DNA of 64,000 bases from Bicyclus anynana. Its lineage: Eukaryota > Arthropoda > Insecta > Lepidoptera > Nymphalidae. The stretch covers positions 12,993,561 through 13,057,560 of the forward strand of contig NC_069093.1 of NCBI RefSeq assembly GCF_947172395.1. The letters run 5' to 3'. Both the position numbers and the translations under genes were made by a program. Positions 50,640-61,689 of the stretch are shown piece by piece (within the stretch, counting starts at the first letter, position 1; each line of letters begins with the position of its first letter). Under the pieces are notes generated by a model, which was given only the letters and a program-made list of their open reading frames with translations, made no database searches and was not told the origin of the DNA.

Positions 50640-50937
50640 TACGAATCATTCAAACAGACGAGTATACTATTCAAACGAACTGTAAAAATGCATCTAATAA
50701 GCCGGAATGTCATATACATATAAAATACTACATAATAACTTATAGCAAGTGACCCAGTTCAATATACTCTCTACGAGTAAGTTGTAGTACAAGATTATGA
50801 AATAGTTGCATAAAAGGGATTTTAAAAACTCTTGTTCTGTAAAATTTTTAAACTGTGTTAGGTACTGCTGCATACGCTGTTCTCTTGCAATATGAATATA
50901 ACCTTCTTGGACTTTTAACTGCGCAGTTTTAACAGTT
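50640..50937. other. No recognised feature
   Basis: AT-rich; nothing assigned. Confidence 0.5.
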
Positions 50938-50995
50938 TTTAACCGACTTCAAAAAAGGAGGTTCGCAGTTCGACGCGTGTGACTTCAAAGATTCT
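50938..50995 (+). mobile_element. Hel-3 5' end fragment
   Basis: TAACCGACTTCAAAAAAGGA then GGTTCGCAGTTCGACGCGTG. Cut off by the SINE-B tail at 51001. Confidence 0.5.
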
Positions 50996-51000
50996 TTTAC

Positions 51001-51558
51001 TACCAACCCATATTCGGCTCACTGCTGAGCTCAAGTCTCCTCTCAGAATAAGAGTGGTAAGTTGAGTAAGAGTTAAACTGACTACGACTGTGTGCTTAGT
51101 TTTAAATAAGTTTGTAAAATGGTGGTAAACAAAAAAAATAAACCTTGGCTGAGTTTGTTGTGGGCTCTTCTCGGACCAAGGCGCTTTAGAACACGCTTAA
51201 CTTTAATTTTAGGTTTTCGAGTATTATTACAACCATTAGGTTAAATTAAATTATGACGCCTGACCTTTCAAAAGTGCTTGTAAACTAAGCCTAATTGAAA
51301 TAAATGATTTTTTAAGGCCAATAGTCCACCACGCTGGCCCAATGCGGATTGGCAGACATCACACACGCAGATAAATTACGAAAAGTCTCTGGTATGCAGG
51401 TTTCCTCACGATGTTTTCCTTCACCGTTTGAGACACGTGATATTTAATTGCTTAAAATGCACACAACTAAAAAGTTGGAGGTGCATGCCCCGAAACGGAT
51501 TCGAGCCCACATCCTACGGAATCGGAGGCAGAGGTCATATCCACTAAGCTATCACGGC
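51001..51558 (-). mobile_element. SINE-B interrupted by LINE-Z
   Basis: 51001-51060 is the 3' end (AACCCATATTCGGCTCACTG) and 51316-51558 the rest, up to an intact minus-strand head. LINE-Z separates them at a point just before TTAGGCCAATAGTCC. Confidence 0.9.
51071..51314 (+). mobile_element. LINE-Z 3' end nested in SINE-B
   Basis: TAAATAAGTTTGTAAAATGG to CTTGTAAACTAAGCCTAATT and GAAATAAATGATTTTTT. The best reference copy of LINE-Z here. Confidence 0.88.
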
Positions 51559-51561
51559 TCT

Positions 51562-51860
51562 TCATAAGTGTATGTTAGCGTAGTGGGCTATACAAAATGG
51601 GCTGATAATGAGGAATGCAATATTATAAATCATAAAGCTGAGTAAAGTATATAACTCATATAATACGGCGTCATAATATATGCGAAGGCACGATCCATCG
51701 TCATTCAAAACATGTGATTCGCGGAATTTTCTGTTTGCGTTTGTCGACAACGCTTTGCTAATAGAACGAGCGCCTGTAGCGACTAGATCTTCCTCAGTAT
51801 ATAAAATCTGATAGTTTGTCAACTACATGTTGCCAGAGAGCCCAGTGGCAGTTTGAGCTG
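51562..51860. other. Unassigned repeat-like stretch
   Basis: GTCATTCAAAACATGTGATT and CTGTTTGCGTTTGTCGAC resemble 52610-52670 (GTCATTCATACTAGATATTG, CAGTTTGCGTTCGACGG). An 86-codon minus frame covers it without recognisable domains. Confidence 0.35.
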
Positions 51861-51868
51861 TGACGATA

Positions 51869-51961
51869 GCGTTAACGTAAACGCGAATTTCTAAGGAATT
51901 GAAACAGCGTCATCTAGTGGCACTACTTCAATTCCATATAAATTTGCGTTTACGTTAACGC
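51869..51961. mobile_element. 93-bp foldback element
   Basis: GCGTTAACGTAAACGCGAAT at the left and its complement at 51940-51961 form 22-bp arms with one change. A second inner pair GGAATTGAA / TTCAATTCC extends it. Confidence 0.75.
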
Positions 51962-51974
51962 AATAGTAACAGTA

Positions 51975-52130
51975 TGAAAATATTGAAAACCCCCACTAGG
52001 CACACTGTTTTCATGGTGGCACTTGGAACAGGGTTCTAGCTGAAAATCAGCGCTGTATGTCAGCAATATGCTGAGCTGGAACCTTTATCTAGGTTATGCC
52101 ACACATCGCAAGGTAATTTATTTTCCTACT
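51975..52130 (+). mobile_element. Unclassified dispersed repeat
   Basis: AACAGGGTTCTAGCTGAAAA and TCAGCGCTGTATGTCAGCAA, then TGCTGAGCTGGAACC, a block I recognise from lepidopteran DNA but cannot classify. Confidence 0.4.
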
Positions 52131-52133
52131 AAT

Positions 52134-52422
52134 ATTATAAACGCGAAAGTTTGTATGGATGTTTTTATGGATGTATGTTACTCTTAGTAGTAGCCTATAT
52201 GTTAATCCAGAGTAAAATCTATTTACATTCTCATTTAAATCGGTTCAGTAGTTCCGGAGATTATCGCGTTCAAGCAAACAAACAAACTCTTCAGCCTTAT
52301 AATCGATAAATAGGCTATATAACACTGAAAGAATTTTTCAAATCGGACCAGTAGTTCCTGAGATTAGCGCGTTCAAGCAAACAAACAAACTCTTCAGCTT
52401 TAAAATATTATAATAGTATAGA
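52134..52422. mobile_element. Hel-1/Hel-2 rearranged Helitron
   Basis: A Hel-1 start in plus orientation (TCCTACTAATATTATAAACG) runs into minus-strand Hel-2 sequence, present twice (TTCAAGCAAACAAACAAACT at two sites), and finishes with a minus-strand 5' end at GTATAGA. No CTAG end remains. Confidence 0.65.
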
Positions 52423-52434
52423 TTTTTAATCTTA

Positions 52435-52469
52435 TATGGTAGGGGAGTCCATGATACTCCCCTACCATA
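52435..52469. repeat. 14-bp-arm hairpin
   Basis: TATGGTAGGGGAGT and its exact complement flank CCATGAT. Confidence 0.92.
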
Positions 52470-52765
52470 AAAGATTTCCCGAACAAGAAAACGTTTCCCG
52501 TTTCAAAGTAAAGTTAGTTTTCAGTTTAATAAACTCGCTCTTTTTACGAACCTTTATATCAGAATGTAAAGCTGAATAAAGGAAGAATGGCAGTATAATA
52601 TGCAAAGCCACGTGCCGACGTCATTCATACTAGATATTGTCTCGCGAAGCTTCAGTTTGCGTTCGACGGAGCGGGGACAGTGGGAGTTTTATTACTTTGC
52701 GATTGTGTGTTTTTGATCTAAATATGGCATTTATTTGTTTATATTGAAAACTATTACAGTTATTG

Positions 52766-53110
52766 TATCATCATCATCATCTCAGCCGATGGACGTCCAC
52801 TGCAGAACATAGGCCTTTTGTAGGCACTTCCAAACATCACGATACTGAGCCACCTGCGTCCAGGGAACTGCGAACTTACTAGTGCGGGGTCGCCATTCCA
52901 GTACCTTGGGACCTCAACGTCCATCGGCTCTTCGAACTATGCCCCACCCAATGCCACTTCAGCTTTGCTTTCGCTTGAGCTATGTCGGTGACTTTGGCTC
53001 GTCTGCGGATCTCCTCATTTCTGATTCGATCACGCAGAGATACTCCTAACATAGCTCGTTCCATCGCCCGCTGTGTGACTCTGAGCCTTCTTATGAGGCC
53101 CATAGTTAGT
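52766..53110 (-). pseudogene. RTE LINE ORF2 C-terminal remnant
   Basis: The minus strand encodes MGLIRRLRVTQRAMERAMLG, VSLRDRIRNEEIRRRAKVTD and AKAKLKWHWVGH. A deletion removes the GKRSVGRPPTRWTDDIK region (near 52880). The tail (GAT)n at 52766 follows CAGTGGACGTCCATCGGCTG. The open frame ends 5' at 53103. Confidence 0.87.
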
Positions 53111-53223
53111 TATAACAGGGCTAAAACTCAAGTGATACGTTGGAGTATACCCGACTAGTTTAGAACACATACGGGGCCCTTAGTCATGAGCTGGTTAATG
53201 CAACGCGGTGCGAACCAAACTGC

Positions 53224-53793
53224 GTGCGCGCGCTGTGGGAGGGGCTCGCATACGTAATGCACCGCCTTTACGCTATGATAAATAAGAAAAGTAAATTGTC
53301 CCTCCGCTCAAAGCTAACGCTTTATAAAACTACGATCCGTCCGATCTTAACCTACGCTAGTGTAGTATTTGCCCACCGTCCAAAAGCGACCCTTAGGCCG
53401 CTTCAAACCCTACAGAATCGTTTTCTGCGTCATATCACGGGCGCGCCGTGGTTTTTACGCAATAATGACCTCCATAGAGATCTAGAATTACCGACAATAG
53501 CTAAGTACATGAAACAGCTCTCTCAAAACTATTTTGACAGAGCTGCCATCCATCCCAACCAACTAGTGGTTGAGGCCTGCAATTACACTCCCAACCTAAA
53601 CGCTAACTGCAAGCAGAGGCGTCCCAAGAACGTCCTTTACGATCCAGACGATGACATAACAACCGACAATGCTTCCCAGGCAACACAATCACAAGCTACA
53701 CAGCGTCTTCGCCGGCGAAGACGAGGTCCCCGATATCTAACGTCACCCGGACGTGGGTTTTCTAACTCACGATCTTGGGGGCGTCCGGACTGA
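53224..53793 (+). pseudogene. Jockey-type LINE reverse transcriptase C-terminus
   Basis: At 189 codons this is the longest open frame in the window. It encodes the thumb and tail of a jockey-clade ORF2: RLYAMINKKSKLSLRSKLTL, YKTTIRPILTYASVVFAHRP, LQTLQNRFLRHITGAPWFLR, NNDLHRDLELPTIAKYMKQL and a basic end, RRPKNVLYDP then RLRRRRRGPRY. These follow the YADD-bearing palm, which is absent: similarity starts at about codon 13, where the element is 5'-truncated. The first Met is therefore not a real start. There is no internal stop, so the insertion is fairly young. The catalytic residues are missing and it cannot be active. Confidence 0.9.
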
Positions 53794-54020
53794 TTCACTC
53801 AGGTCACGGTTACCTCCTCCAGAATGGCCCTCTAAGCCGAGGTCCGAGTCTCATAGGAGACGCCCTTAGAGAGCCGTTCCGTCTTCTATCTTTCTTTCAG
53901 CCTTCGGGTCACATCAGGCGATGCTTCTGCGCTCGCCCAACCCCCCCGGTGACGCCGTAGTGGTTCCGCAGGGAGCTATCGGCACCTATTCAGACAGAAA
54001 AAAAAAAAAAAAGAAAAAAT
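53794..54020 (+). mobile_element. 3' UTR and A-tail of the jockey-type LINE
   Basis: GGCCCTCTAAGCCGAGGTCC and CTTCTGCGCTCGCCCAAC are shared with 62340-62560 (inverted). The element closes with A14 and AAAAA at 54000-54019 after ATTCAGACAG. Confidence 0.8.
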
Positions 54021-54118
54021 GGGAGGGGCTGAGAGGTGGGGAGTGAAGGCCCACTCTCCGACGGTTCCAGAATAAATTCTAAAATATATAGAAAACCTTA
54101 TTATAAACATAGAAAAAA

Positions 54119-54240
54119 TAGCTGACCCAGCAAGCAACGTTGTTTTGTCTTAAATAAATAACAACCTATCGAGCATACATATAAAACTTCATCAAAATAG
54201 GTCAAGCCATTTCGAAGGGGTATGACAATTAACACGCAAG
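54119..54240 (-). mobile_element. Helitron-like fragment, GCTGACCC type
   Basis: TAGCTGACCCAGCAAGCAAC and AAAATAGGTCAAGCCATTTC are the 3' half of a further CTAG-ended group, read on the minus strand. The first C of CTAG is mutated. Confidence 0.5.
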
Positions 54241-54244
54241 AATT

Positions 54245-54796
54245 CATAGAAGAATAAAGACAGATTAAACTGAATATATGATTTAAACAACAAACATGAT
54301 ATTTTCCAAACTTTTTTTCTCGGTTTTAACAACAATAGCGGGTAGAAACTTAAAATATTTAATTAAATAATAGTACAAAACCCTTCGTACATAAGTTCGA
54401 CGCGCCCTTGGCCGATTTTTTAAATAGAGGAACTGCCCCCCCGGTGGAAAAATAACTATTCAACGTATTTATTTCGTTATCTATTAAAAAACTGCTATAA
54501 GTATCGATATATTATTAATTAGTCTTGAAGCTTAAACGATAAAAATAATAAATGTAATGTGTCAGTAAGTAAAAAGAACTTGCCTCGTAACTTCATAGAA
54601 AGTGTTGAACAGGTCGCTGAAGTGAAGTTTACGAAGAAATGAATGAAATCCTCATTAAGAATTAAATTCATTCGCAGGCCTCTTGACTCTTAGCTAACTA
54701 GTATTATGCGTGTATTCTGCAACTCCACGTAATCATCGTCGAGCTCGCCGTTGAAACAGTAGTTTACGCTATGACGTGCAATGTACATAGTAAAAC
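54245..54796. other. No recognised feature
   Basis: AT-rich; no frame or repeat end recognised. Confidence 0.5.
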
Positions 54797-54932
54797 ATTT
54801 TTTTTATTCTTTACAAGTTAGCTCTTGGCTACAATCTCACCTGATGGTAAGTGCTGATGCAGTCTAAGATGGAAGCGGGCTAACTTGTTTCGGTTTCTAC
54901 ACGACATCGTACCGGAACACTAAATAGCTTAG
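54797..54932 (-). mobile_element. SINE-A, strongly truncated
   Basis: Tail and body to TAGCTTAGG. The GGAGGATGAAAATCC block is deleted (CTAACTTG joined to TTTCGGTTTC). Confidence 0.88.
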
Positions 54933-55227
54933 GTAGTGTTAGCCAAATTTAAATTATACAATAGCAGTAAAGATAATAAAACAATTACAAAATTTTACCA
55001 CCATGTCAATTCGTGAAAATTTAAAATGAAAATAAACCGAAAGTACATTTTAACCAGAACAACACTTGAATGCTCCACAATACAGAATTTTAAAATTGCA
55101 CCGAAAACTCAAACGATTACAATGCATTACCAGTTGCCACATTGTAAATATTAATGTCGGTCAAGTCGGTAGCCAAATAACCATTGGTAGTTCCGTAATC
55201 ATTTCACTTATTGTGAAATGATATTAT
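54933..55227. other. No recognised feature
   Basis: Small hairpin ATCATTTCAC/GTGAAATGAT at 55197-55221; otherwise nothing. Confidence 0.5.
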
Positions 55228-55405
55228 TTATACTAATATTATAGAGCTGAAGAGTTTCTTTGTTTGTTCGTTTGGTTAAACGCGCTAATCTCAGGAATTA
55301 CTGGTCCGATTTGAAAAATTATTTTAGTGTTATATAGCCCATTTATCGAGAAGGTTATAGGCAATATATTATCTCCGTATTCCTACGGCAGCGGGAACCA
55401 CGCTA
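55228..55405 (+). mobile_element. Hel-2, 3' end missing
   Basis: Starts TTTATACTAATATTATAGAG (TC mutated) and stops at GGGAACCACG, just before the hairpin and CTAG. Confidence 0.85.
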
Positions 55406-55536
55406 TTTATTGACATTAATGTTGATTTTCTTATTATGTTTAATATTTCTTAACATTAATGTTAATTATAGAACACAAAAATATAAAAAAGAACGTCTAA
55501 AGTTTAACAATCAGATTTACTACGTTTTAAAGCTAA

Positions 55537-55730
55537 CTAGCGGATGCCTGCAACTTCGTTCGAGTCAATGTCCGTTTTTCACAAATCCCACGGGAACCTT
55601 GGGGTTTTCCAGGATAAAAAGTAGCCTATGTGCTATAAGGTACATTTTATCTTTATACCTAAATCCATAGAAATTGATTAGCCGTTAAAAGGTAAGAGAC
55701 ACACGGACTTTCGCATTTATAATTAGATAT
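55537..55730 (-). mobile_element. Hel-1, degenerate
   Basis: CTAGCGGATGCCTGCAACTT and CAGGATAAAAAGTAGCCTAT. The 5' end TCTAATTATAAATGCGAAAG has lost part of the ACTAATATTA motif. Confidence 0.75.
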
Positions 55731-56767
55731 GGATGAATAAAATGTTTACTATATTATATAGACTACTTGATAATAGGTCAATAAAAAATATAAGGAACAT
55801 ATAATATTAATAAATAATGATACGGATTTATAGTTTTCCCGTAGAACCCTAAAAACTACAAACCGTGGTATTACCGCGCGTGTAAACCGACCCCGTGGGA
55901 ATTCCATGCGGACGGCCGCTTGATGAATAATATAACAACACTTTCAACTGTGAAATATCACGCTGAAACATTTTATACATAACATAACATTAGTAACAAT
56001 TGTTTGTAATTTGTTATAAACTTTCCTTTAAGGTAAATTAGTCGTCGTACATCACAGTTAAGAGTTTCCGAAGAAATACAACGATGTTATAATATCTAAT
56101 AGCGGTGTAAACATTGACCTCTTATAATAAAAGAATGCACAATCATGTAGAAAATTTCACTTGAAAACTGGCTAATTTTGCTTTGACAGTCTTAGAATTA
56201 TTGGTAAAAATGATACTTAGAGGCCTTTAAATATAGTCCAATATTTAATAAAATCCCAAATTCAGAGCCAATTCAACCTTAAGGATTGAGTTTAATTTGC
56301 AAATGCGAATACTTGAATTGAGTGCCAAGAAGTTGTGTTTGGCACTCATTGGGTGGGGACATTTTTTGGTCGCTGATTGTGCATCCACTTTTAATAGGAG
56401 ATCGAATTTGGTGTAAAATCATGATGATTAACTGAGATCAATTACTATCAACAAATATAATGTCCAATTTCTATAATTATTAAAATATTTACAACAACGT
56501 AGCAACGTAACGTTTAAGTTTGCTGTTTTTGTGGATGCGTCAACGTTGAAAACGAATTAAGAATACTCCGTGTTACCTGAAATAAAGGCTTAGGCGGTAT
56601 CAACTTCGCAGTTCCGTTTTAATAATTTATTTCTGGAAAAGTCGTAGCATAAATTTTATATTTTAAAGCTTTAACTTTACGAGTTTACTATAAGTTATCA
56701 TCATTGGTTAAGAATAAAAAAAGAGTCAAAGTGAACTTTATTTTACTGACTAATATTTTATTGTATA
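55731..56767. other. No recognised feature
   Basis: AT-rich, with a slightly GC-richer patch at 55865-55920 and no identifiable element. Confidence 0.5.
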
Positions 56768-56830
56768 ACTAACAAATACCCGTGACTTTGTCCGCGTGGA
56801 AAACAATGTTTTATACTAGGTTAAGATTTT
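56768..56830 (-). mobile_element. Hel-1 3' end fragment
   Basis: CTAACAAATACCCGTGACTT then TGTCCGCGTGGAAAA: a mutated CTAG end and hairpin with no body. Confidence 0.6.
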
Positions 56831-56976
56831 TGGTTGCGTTAATGACTTTTAAGATGACAATAAATCAGCTTATATTGTATAGTAAACACCTTACGATGTA
56901 TTCTGTGCCTTACTATACTGACAATAAAGTAAAGTATTTTGGAATTTAAACTATCGTTAGTGTTATTCATATTAAA

Positions 56977-57172
56977 TCTATACTAATATTATAAAGCTAA
57001 AGAGTTTGTTTGTTAGATTGAACGCGCTAATCTCAGGAACTACTGGTTCGATTTAAAAAATTCTTTCTGTGTTAAATAGCCCGTTTATCGAGGACGGCTG
57101 TAGGCTATATATTATTCCCGCATTCGTATGGGAACGGGAACCACGCTGGTGAAACCGCGCGGCGTCAGCTAG
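56977..57172 (+). mobile_element. Hel-2 Helitron, complete
   Basis: 196 bp from TCTATACTAATATTATAAAG to GCGCGGCGTCAGCTAG. Hairpin CGCTGGTGAAACCGCGCGG has one mismatch. Confidence 0.94.
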
Positions 57173-57889
57173 TTTATTATAAAACAAGGTCTGAAAACAA
57201 GTCAGATATACTTCGAAATTGTATCATATGAGTTTTAGCCGTGTTTTATAATGAATGAGATCAGCTACTTTCATAAAAGCTGTGACCAGGTCATAAAGTG
57301 CCATGACCACAAATAATCTAATGTTTTATCGATTTAAAATGCTGCAAATAGTATCTAATTGATCTTTTTACTATTTACTGAATATTTTTTTATTATACTC
57401 CAAAAAGAAATTGTCATAATTTCAATTGAATTCTCCAACAATGAACCATTTTTTCATGTAGTTCTCAACAATGGACATTTCCAAGTTAAATGTGATCAAC
57501 CTCCTCTAATAAGTAAAGTATTGTCGAAATCATATTTCATCGTCGACTCAACGTTGAAAGCATTTTAATAATAACTCCGTATAACACTGTCAAAGTCCAC
57601 GGCAAACTTTTGGGAACTTGACATAACTTTTTTAAAAACGATTTTATCAAAATGTATTTTTAAAAACAGCCAGCACAAACAAACTCCGCTATGTTTTCGC
57701 TTCCAAAGTACACAACTTTGAAATGCGCATAGCGTGCGCCCGGCATTTAGCTGACAAATGTAAACAACAAACTCGTTTTTAATTCAACGTCAGTTCTGAA
57801 TAACTTCGACGAAAGACAACTCGCCCACTGACGAATTAAAGAGGTATAAATATTTTTAATCTACTCTCATATACACAAATTAGAGGACA
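57173..57889. other. No recognised feature
   Basis: A 69-codon plus frame (57359-57568) is AT-rich with no domain. Nothing else. Confidence 0.45.
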
Positions 57890-58203
57890 CTTCATCATTA
57901 TCAACCCATATTCAGCTCACTGCTGAGCTCGAGTCTCCTCTCAGAATGAGAGGGTTTAGGCCAATAGTCCAACACGCTGGCTTAATGCAGATTGGCAGAC
58001 TTCACACACGTATAGAATTAAGAAAATTCTCTAGTATGTAGGTTTCCTCACGACTTTTTTCCTTCACTGTTTCAGACACGTGATATTTAATTTCATAAAA
58101 TGACAAACAGAACTGAAAAGTTGGAGGTGCATCGGACCGGATTCGAACCCACACCCTCCGGAATCGGACGTAGAGGTCATATCCACTGGGCTATCACGCA
58201 TCT
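57890..58203 (-). mobile_element. SINE-B, full length
   Basis: Minus strand from head (TGCGTGATAGCCCAGTGGAT) to GAATATGGGTTGATAATGAT. GGGGCATGCACC is shortened to GATGCACC. Confidence 0.92.
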
Positions 58204-58585
58204 TTAACAGACTCTTAGACCTCTTTAATCCGGCCCTATCAAAAAAGCCGTTCTTAGTGGATACCTACTAACTATAAACCCTGCCAAATTTCAGCTTTGT
58301 ACATCAAGCGATTTTTGAGATTTCGTGATGAATGATCTTTCGCATTTATATATTAAGATTCATGACGTAGTTCTGGAGTGTGGTGGGAAAATCGTAGAAA
58401 TCGTGTACATGTATAGAATGTAGGGTTCCGTAGTGCACAAGGAACCCTTATAGTTCCGCTATGTCTGTCTGTCTGTCCGTCCATCAATATTACTACTAGA
58501 AAGTTGTAATTTAGCTTAAATATGAACATTAAAAATGTGTACAAAGTCGTAAAATGAAATTTTGACGTCTTTGTTTTCTCTAACC
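58204..58585. other. Rep-W 3' scrap and unassigned DNA
   Basis: 58418-58490 (TAGGGTTCCGTAGTGCACAA, CTATGTCTGTCTGTCTGTCC) is the other side of the repeat type seen at 27294. The remainder is unassigned. Confidence 0.45.
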
Positions 58586-58678
58586 ACCAGCCAGACCTGG
58601 ACCAATTAAGAAAACCTCAATCCCGAAGCCGAGGACCAAACCCATGACCTCCGTTAAATTCACTGCGCATACTACTGT
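58586..58678 (-). mobile_element. SINE-A head only
   Basis: Minus-strand head with ACGGAGGTCATGGGTTTGGT, then GATTGAGGTTTTCTTAATTG. The body is absent: a 3'-truncated SINE. Confidence 0.8.
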
Positions 58679-60459
58679 AGTTAGATAAACCCTTGAATAA
58701 TTTTAATAAATCCCAGTTTTAACGCGCAAATAGGTCAGTAGTTCGCCGATAATAATTCAACAATTCTCTTACTAATTTATGGACTTTCATTGTACGTAAC
58801 TTTCTTGAGTCTTGTTACTATGAACGGGGGATAACTTTCGCTGTAACTAAGGCGGAATTGGTAAATTTGATCTAGAAGGGTGTTCTATTATGCTACGCTA
58901 GAGAGTACTAGATGGAAGTTCCTTCTAAACTTCTCTAAGTTTATGTTCTATTGATGTTTTGGCTTCGCTGGCTTAGTGCATCGACAAGTATGCGTTATCT
59001 AGATCGGATTCTGTAATCATATAAGTAGGTACCGTTCTACCCTCTCATATTGATCAAGTATATCGCTGATACTATCAAATGTAAACCAGGATTAACTATC
59101 ATAGGGCAGGTATTACGGGCTGGCAACCGCTAGTAGCAGGATTAAAGACGTCTTTTACAGCTAGCCAATACTCTCCTTCCCCGACTTATGATACAACTAC
59201 TTACGCACATCGAATAAGTATGGTAAATATTATAAGGCTAAGTTACAATATCAATTTAATCTTCTAAAAATGGTCACGTGTAATAGAAGTCTTAACCCCC
59301 AGTGACTCCGCTAAGGTCATTATGAAGCCTACGGCCATGTAGAAAAATAGTGAAAGTTTACATGGAATTTCTTGCAAGTATAAACTTTATTCAATTGACA
59401 CCTATTATTTTTTTACACTAAAAAGTTATTTCATATAATATTAAAGTTACCTCAAACGTCAACGAGATGGCGTTACATGGCTTTGAAATAGAAATACCAG
59501 AAGCGAAGCTCGGTTTAATATTACTATTAGAAAAGAGAGAGAATATACATCATCTGCACAACGACGAACCGGCCTACATTAATGACATCGAATACAAATC
59601 ACATAAACAGAGAATACCCCCTTTTGCTGATGAATTTGAATAATTCTTTTAAAGGTACCTAGATATCTGTCCACCAATTTTCACCCAAATCGGTCCAGTC
59701 GTTCTTGAGTTATAAATAAATAGTGCTGGGTGGAAATATTTTCCATAACTCCCATAACATTTTTTACAATAATTTTTAAATGAAAAAATTAGTAAATAAT
59801 ATTTCTTTTGTAAATAGATCTTAAAATGTGTCCCTTACACGCATCCTTATAATTTACCTACGTACTTTAACATTTTAAAATGCAAGGATTGATAAAGGCG
59901 TGTGTTTTATTGTTTAAATTACTTTGTATGAAACTATAAAAAGATTTTATTTTTTAGCGAATAAAATATAAGTAAAGCGGTTCGGTTCCTATAAGTAGAG
60001 TCGTTAACACTTTGAAGTTATGGAAAATACTCCCGAGCATCCTGTATATAGATATCAAAAGAACAAAGAATACTCCCTTTCTGCTGTCAGTTAAAACAGC
60101 TCCATGCTCACGACACTCTCAAGGTTAACGAAATGAGTTTCCAAACTCGATAACGAATTTCAATTGAAGGTAAGAACTCTTAATTGCTTGTCGGCCAACT
60201 CGCCAGGCCAATTATACACATCGGCGGATACGTTTGGCAAATATCTCGCTATTAGCCAAGTATAGCTATAGCACAGTTGAGAAGATAAGATGATTTTGAA
60301 ATTAAAACAAATGAAAAACATAAGTACACGCGGATTTGAGGTGGCTCGTCCTTTTTTTGAAATCAGTTAAATGTTACAAGTCTATAGTCACTAGTCAATA
60401 AATCACTAGTCTCGTTAAAATTCAAAAACTGCTTTAATGTGATATAATAGTAAATTACC
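58679..60459. other. Mostly unrecognised AT-rich DNA
   Basis: 59655-59730 (TGTCCACCAATTTTCACCCA, CAGTCGTTCTTGAGTTATAA) is a Helitron scrap like the one at 39380. No gene or complete element. Confidence 0.45.
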
Positions 60460-60525
60460 AATTTTCAACCGATTTCAAAAAGGAGGAGATTCTCAATTTG
60501 ATCGGTATGTTTTTTTTTAACTTTA
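60460..60525 (+). mobile_element. Hel-3 5' end fragment
   Basis: TTTCAACCGATTTCAAAAAG then GAGGAGATTCTCAATTTGAT. Loses similarity after a T-run. Confidence 0.5.
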
Positions 60526-60529
60526 TTAG

Positions 60530-61354
60530 AATTGTGGATAATGCGCAGTGTACCGAGTCAACTAGTTTATTAACACATTAATAAAATATTTTTCGAAGTA
60601 ATATAAAACTAATAAAAATTAGATCAAATTAAAATTATCATAATTAATAGCTAGGAACAATTGATAAAAGATTCAAAACATGTAGGTTAATGACTACCTA
60701 CATCTTTTGAAGTTACGCAAAAGGATCTTACTAGTACTTTAAAATTTAAATGACCAATATTGGAATTCTATATTATACAAAAGTAGACCTAGTTACTTAA
60801 ACATACAACAATCTACAGTAAAGAATGACTCAACTACTAGTACTTGCAAATTCTCAGGTATTCAGCATCGTATAGATGAAAATAGCGCATACATGTTACC
60901 CTACTGTAGGATAACTAATCCGTAACATTAATATCAAGCATCAGATCGAATATTCGCTTCTTGTATCTTATATTATTATACTTACGTAATAAAACAAAAG
61001 TGCCAAACAACGCTCGTGTTTACGGAATAGAGAGCGAAAACAATTTTCACTTACGTTTACGTTTACGTTTACAGTTTAGTTTGTTATTTGACGACGTTTT
61101 AGCGCTTGTCAAAAATATCACCTGGTAGTGAGTGACAATGTTAAGAGAAGTAAGCTACTTTGATTAGCATAAAGAGACACGAATTTATTGATTTTGTTTA
61201 ACACAATTAATATTTGACGTCGAAGATTGTCCAATATAAGTTATACGGTTATCGATATGGTCGACTGCAGGCAATCCATCTCGCTGGCAGTGCAGTTTAG
61301 TGGACCTCAAAACTGGTTTAAAAAAATAATTACTTACAACATAGGAGCTGACTT
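60530..61354. other. No recognised element
   Basis: (TTTACG)n at 61053-61072 and nothing else assigned. Confidence 0.45.
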
Positions 61355-61392
61355 TTTTTTTATTCTTTATATGTTAGCCCTTGACTACAGGC
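61355..61392 (-). mobile_element. SINE-A tail fragment
   Basis: TTTTTTTATTCTTTATATGT and TAGCCCTTGACTACA only. Confidence 0.6.
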
Positions 61393-61479
61393 CCAGAAGC
61401 CAATGGGAAAGGTGTAAGCGCAAAACCTCATTGCACGCATGCTAGCAGACGAGGAGGAATAGAGGAAATACTATTATGA

Positions 61480-61635
61480 TTAGGAGAGAGGAAAGAGAAC
61501 GACCCGAAAACAAAGAGACAGAGAAATTGTTATGTCGCAGCGGCGCCGTACCAGAGTTGGACTAATGTTGTTGGGCCTTTCTTGGACTAATGTTACGAGG
61601 TAGTCCATATCAATATCATCTAAGTTGGTACTCAT
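61480..61635 (-). other. 51-residue frame beside a hairpin
   Basis: MSTNLDDIDMDYLVTLVQER starts just after a 16-bp-arm hairpin on the minus strand, and the frame ends at a stop at 61480. The acidic start looks protein-like and the local GC is raised. It may be the first part of a transposon gene (many insect transposases start with an LVxxRP motif), but nothing downstream supports this. Confidence 0.25.
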
Positions 61636-61641
61636 TTTTAA

Positions 61642-61688
61642 AAACCTCAATCACAATAAACAAAAAACTTTAATTGTGATTGAGGTTT
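61642..61688. repeat. 16-bp-arm hairpin
   Basis: AAACCTCAATCACAAT at 61642 and its complement at 61673 flank 15 bases. Confidence 0.92.
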
Positions 61689-61689
61689 G

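Noticed and set aside
58415..58490. Functional (GTCT)n regulatory repeat
   Set aside because: The run is part of a dispersed repeat (Rep-W/Hel-3 type) found at several sites.
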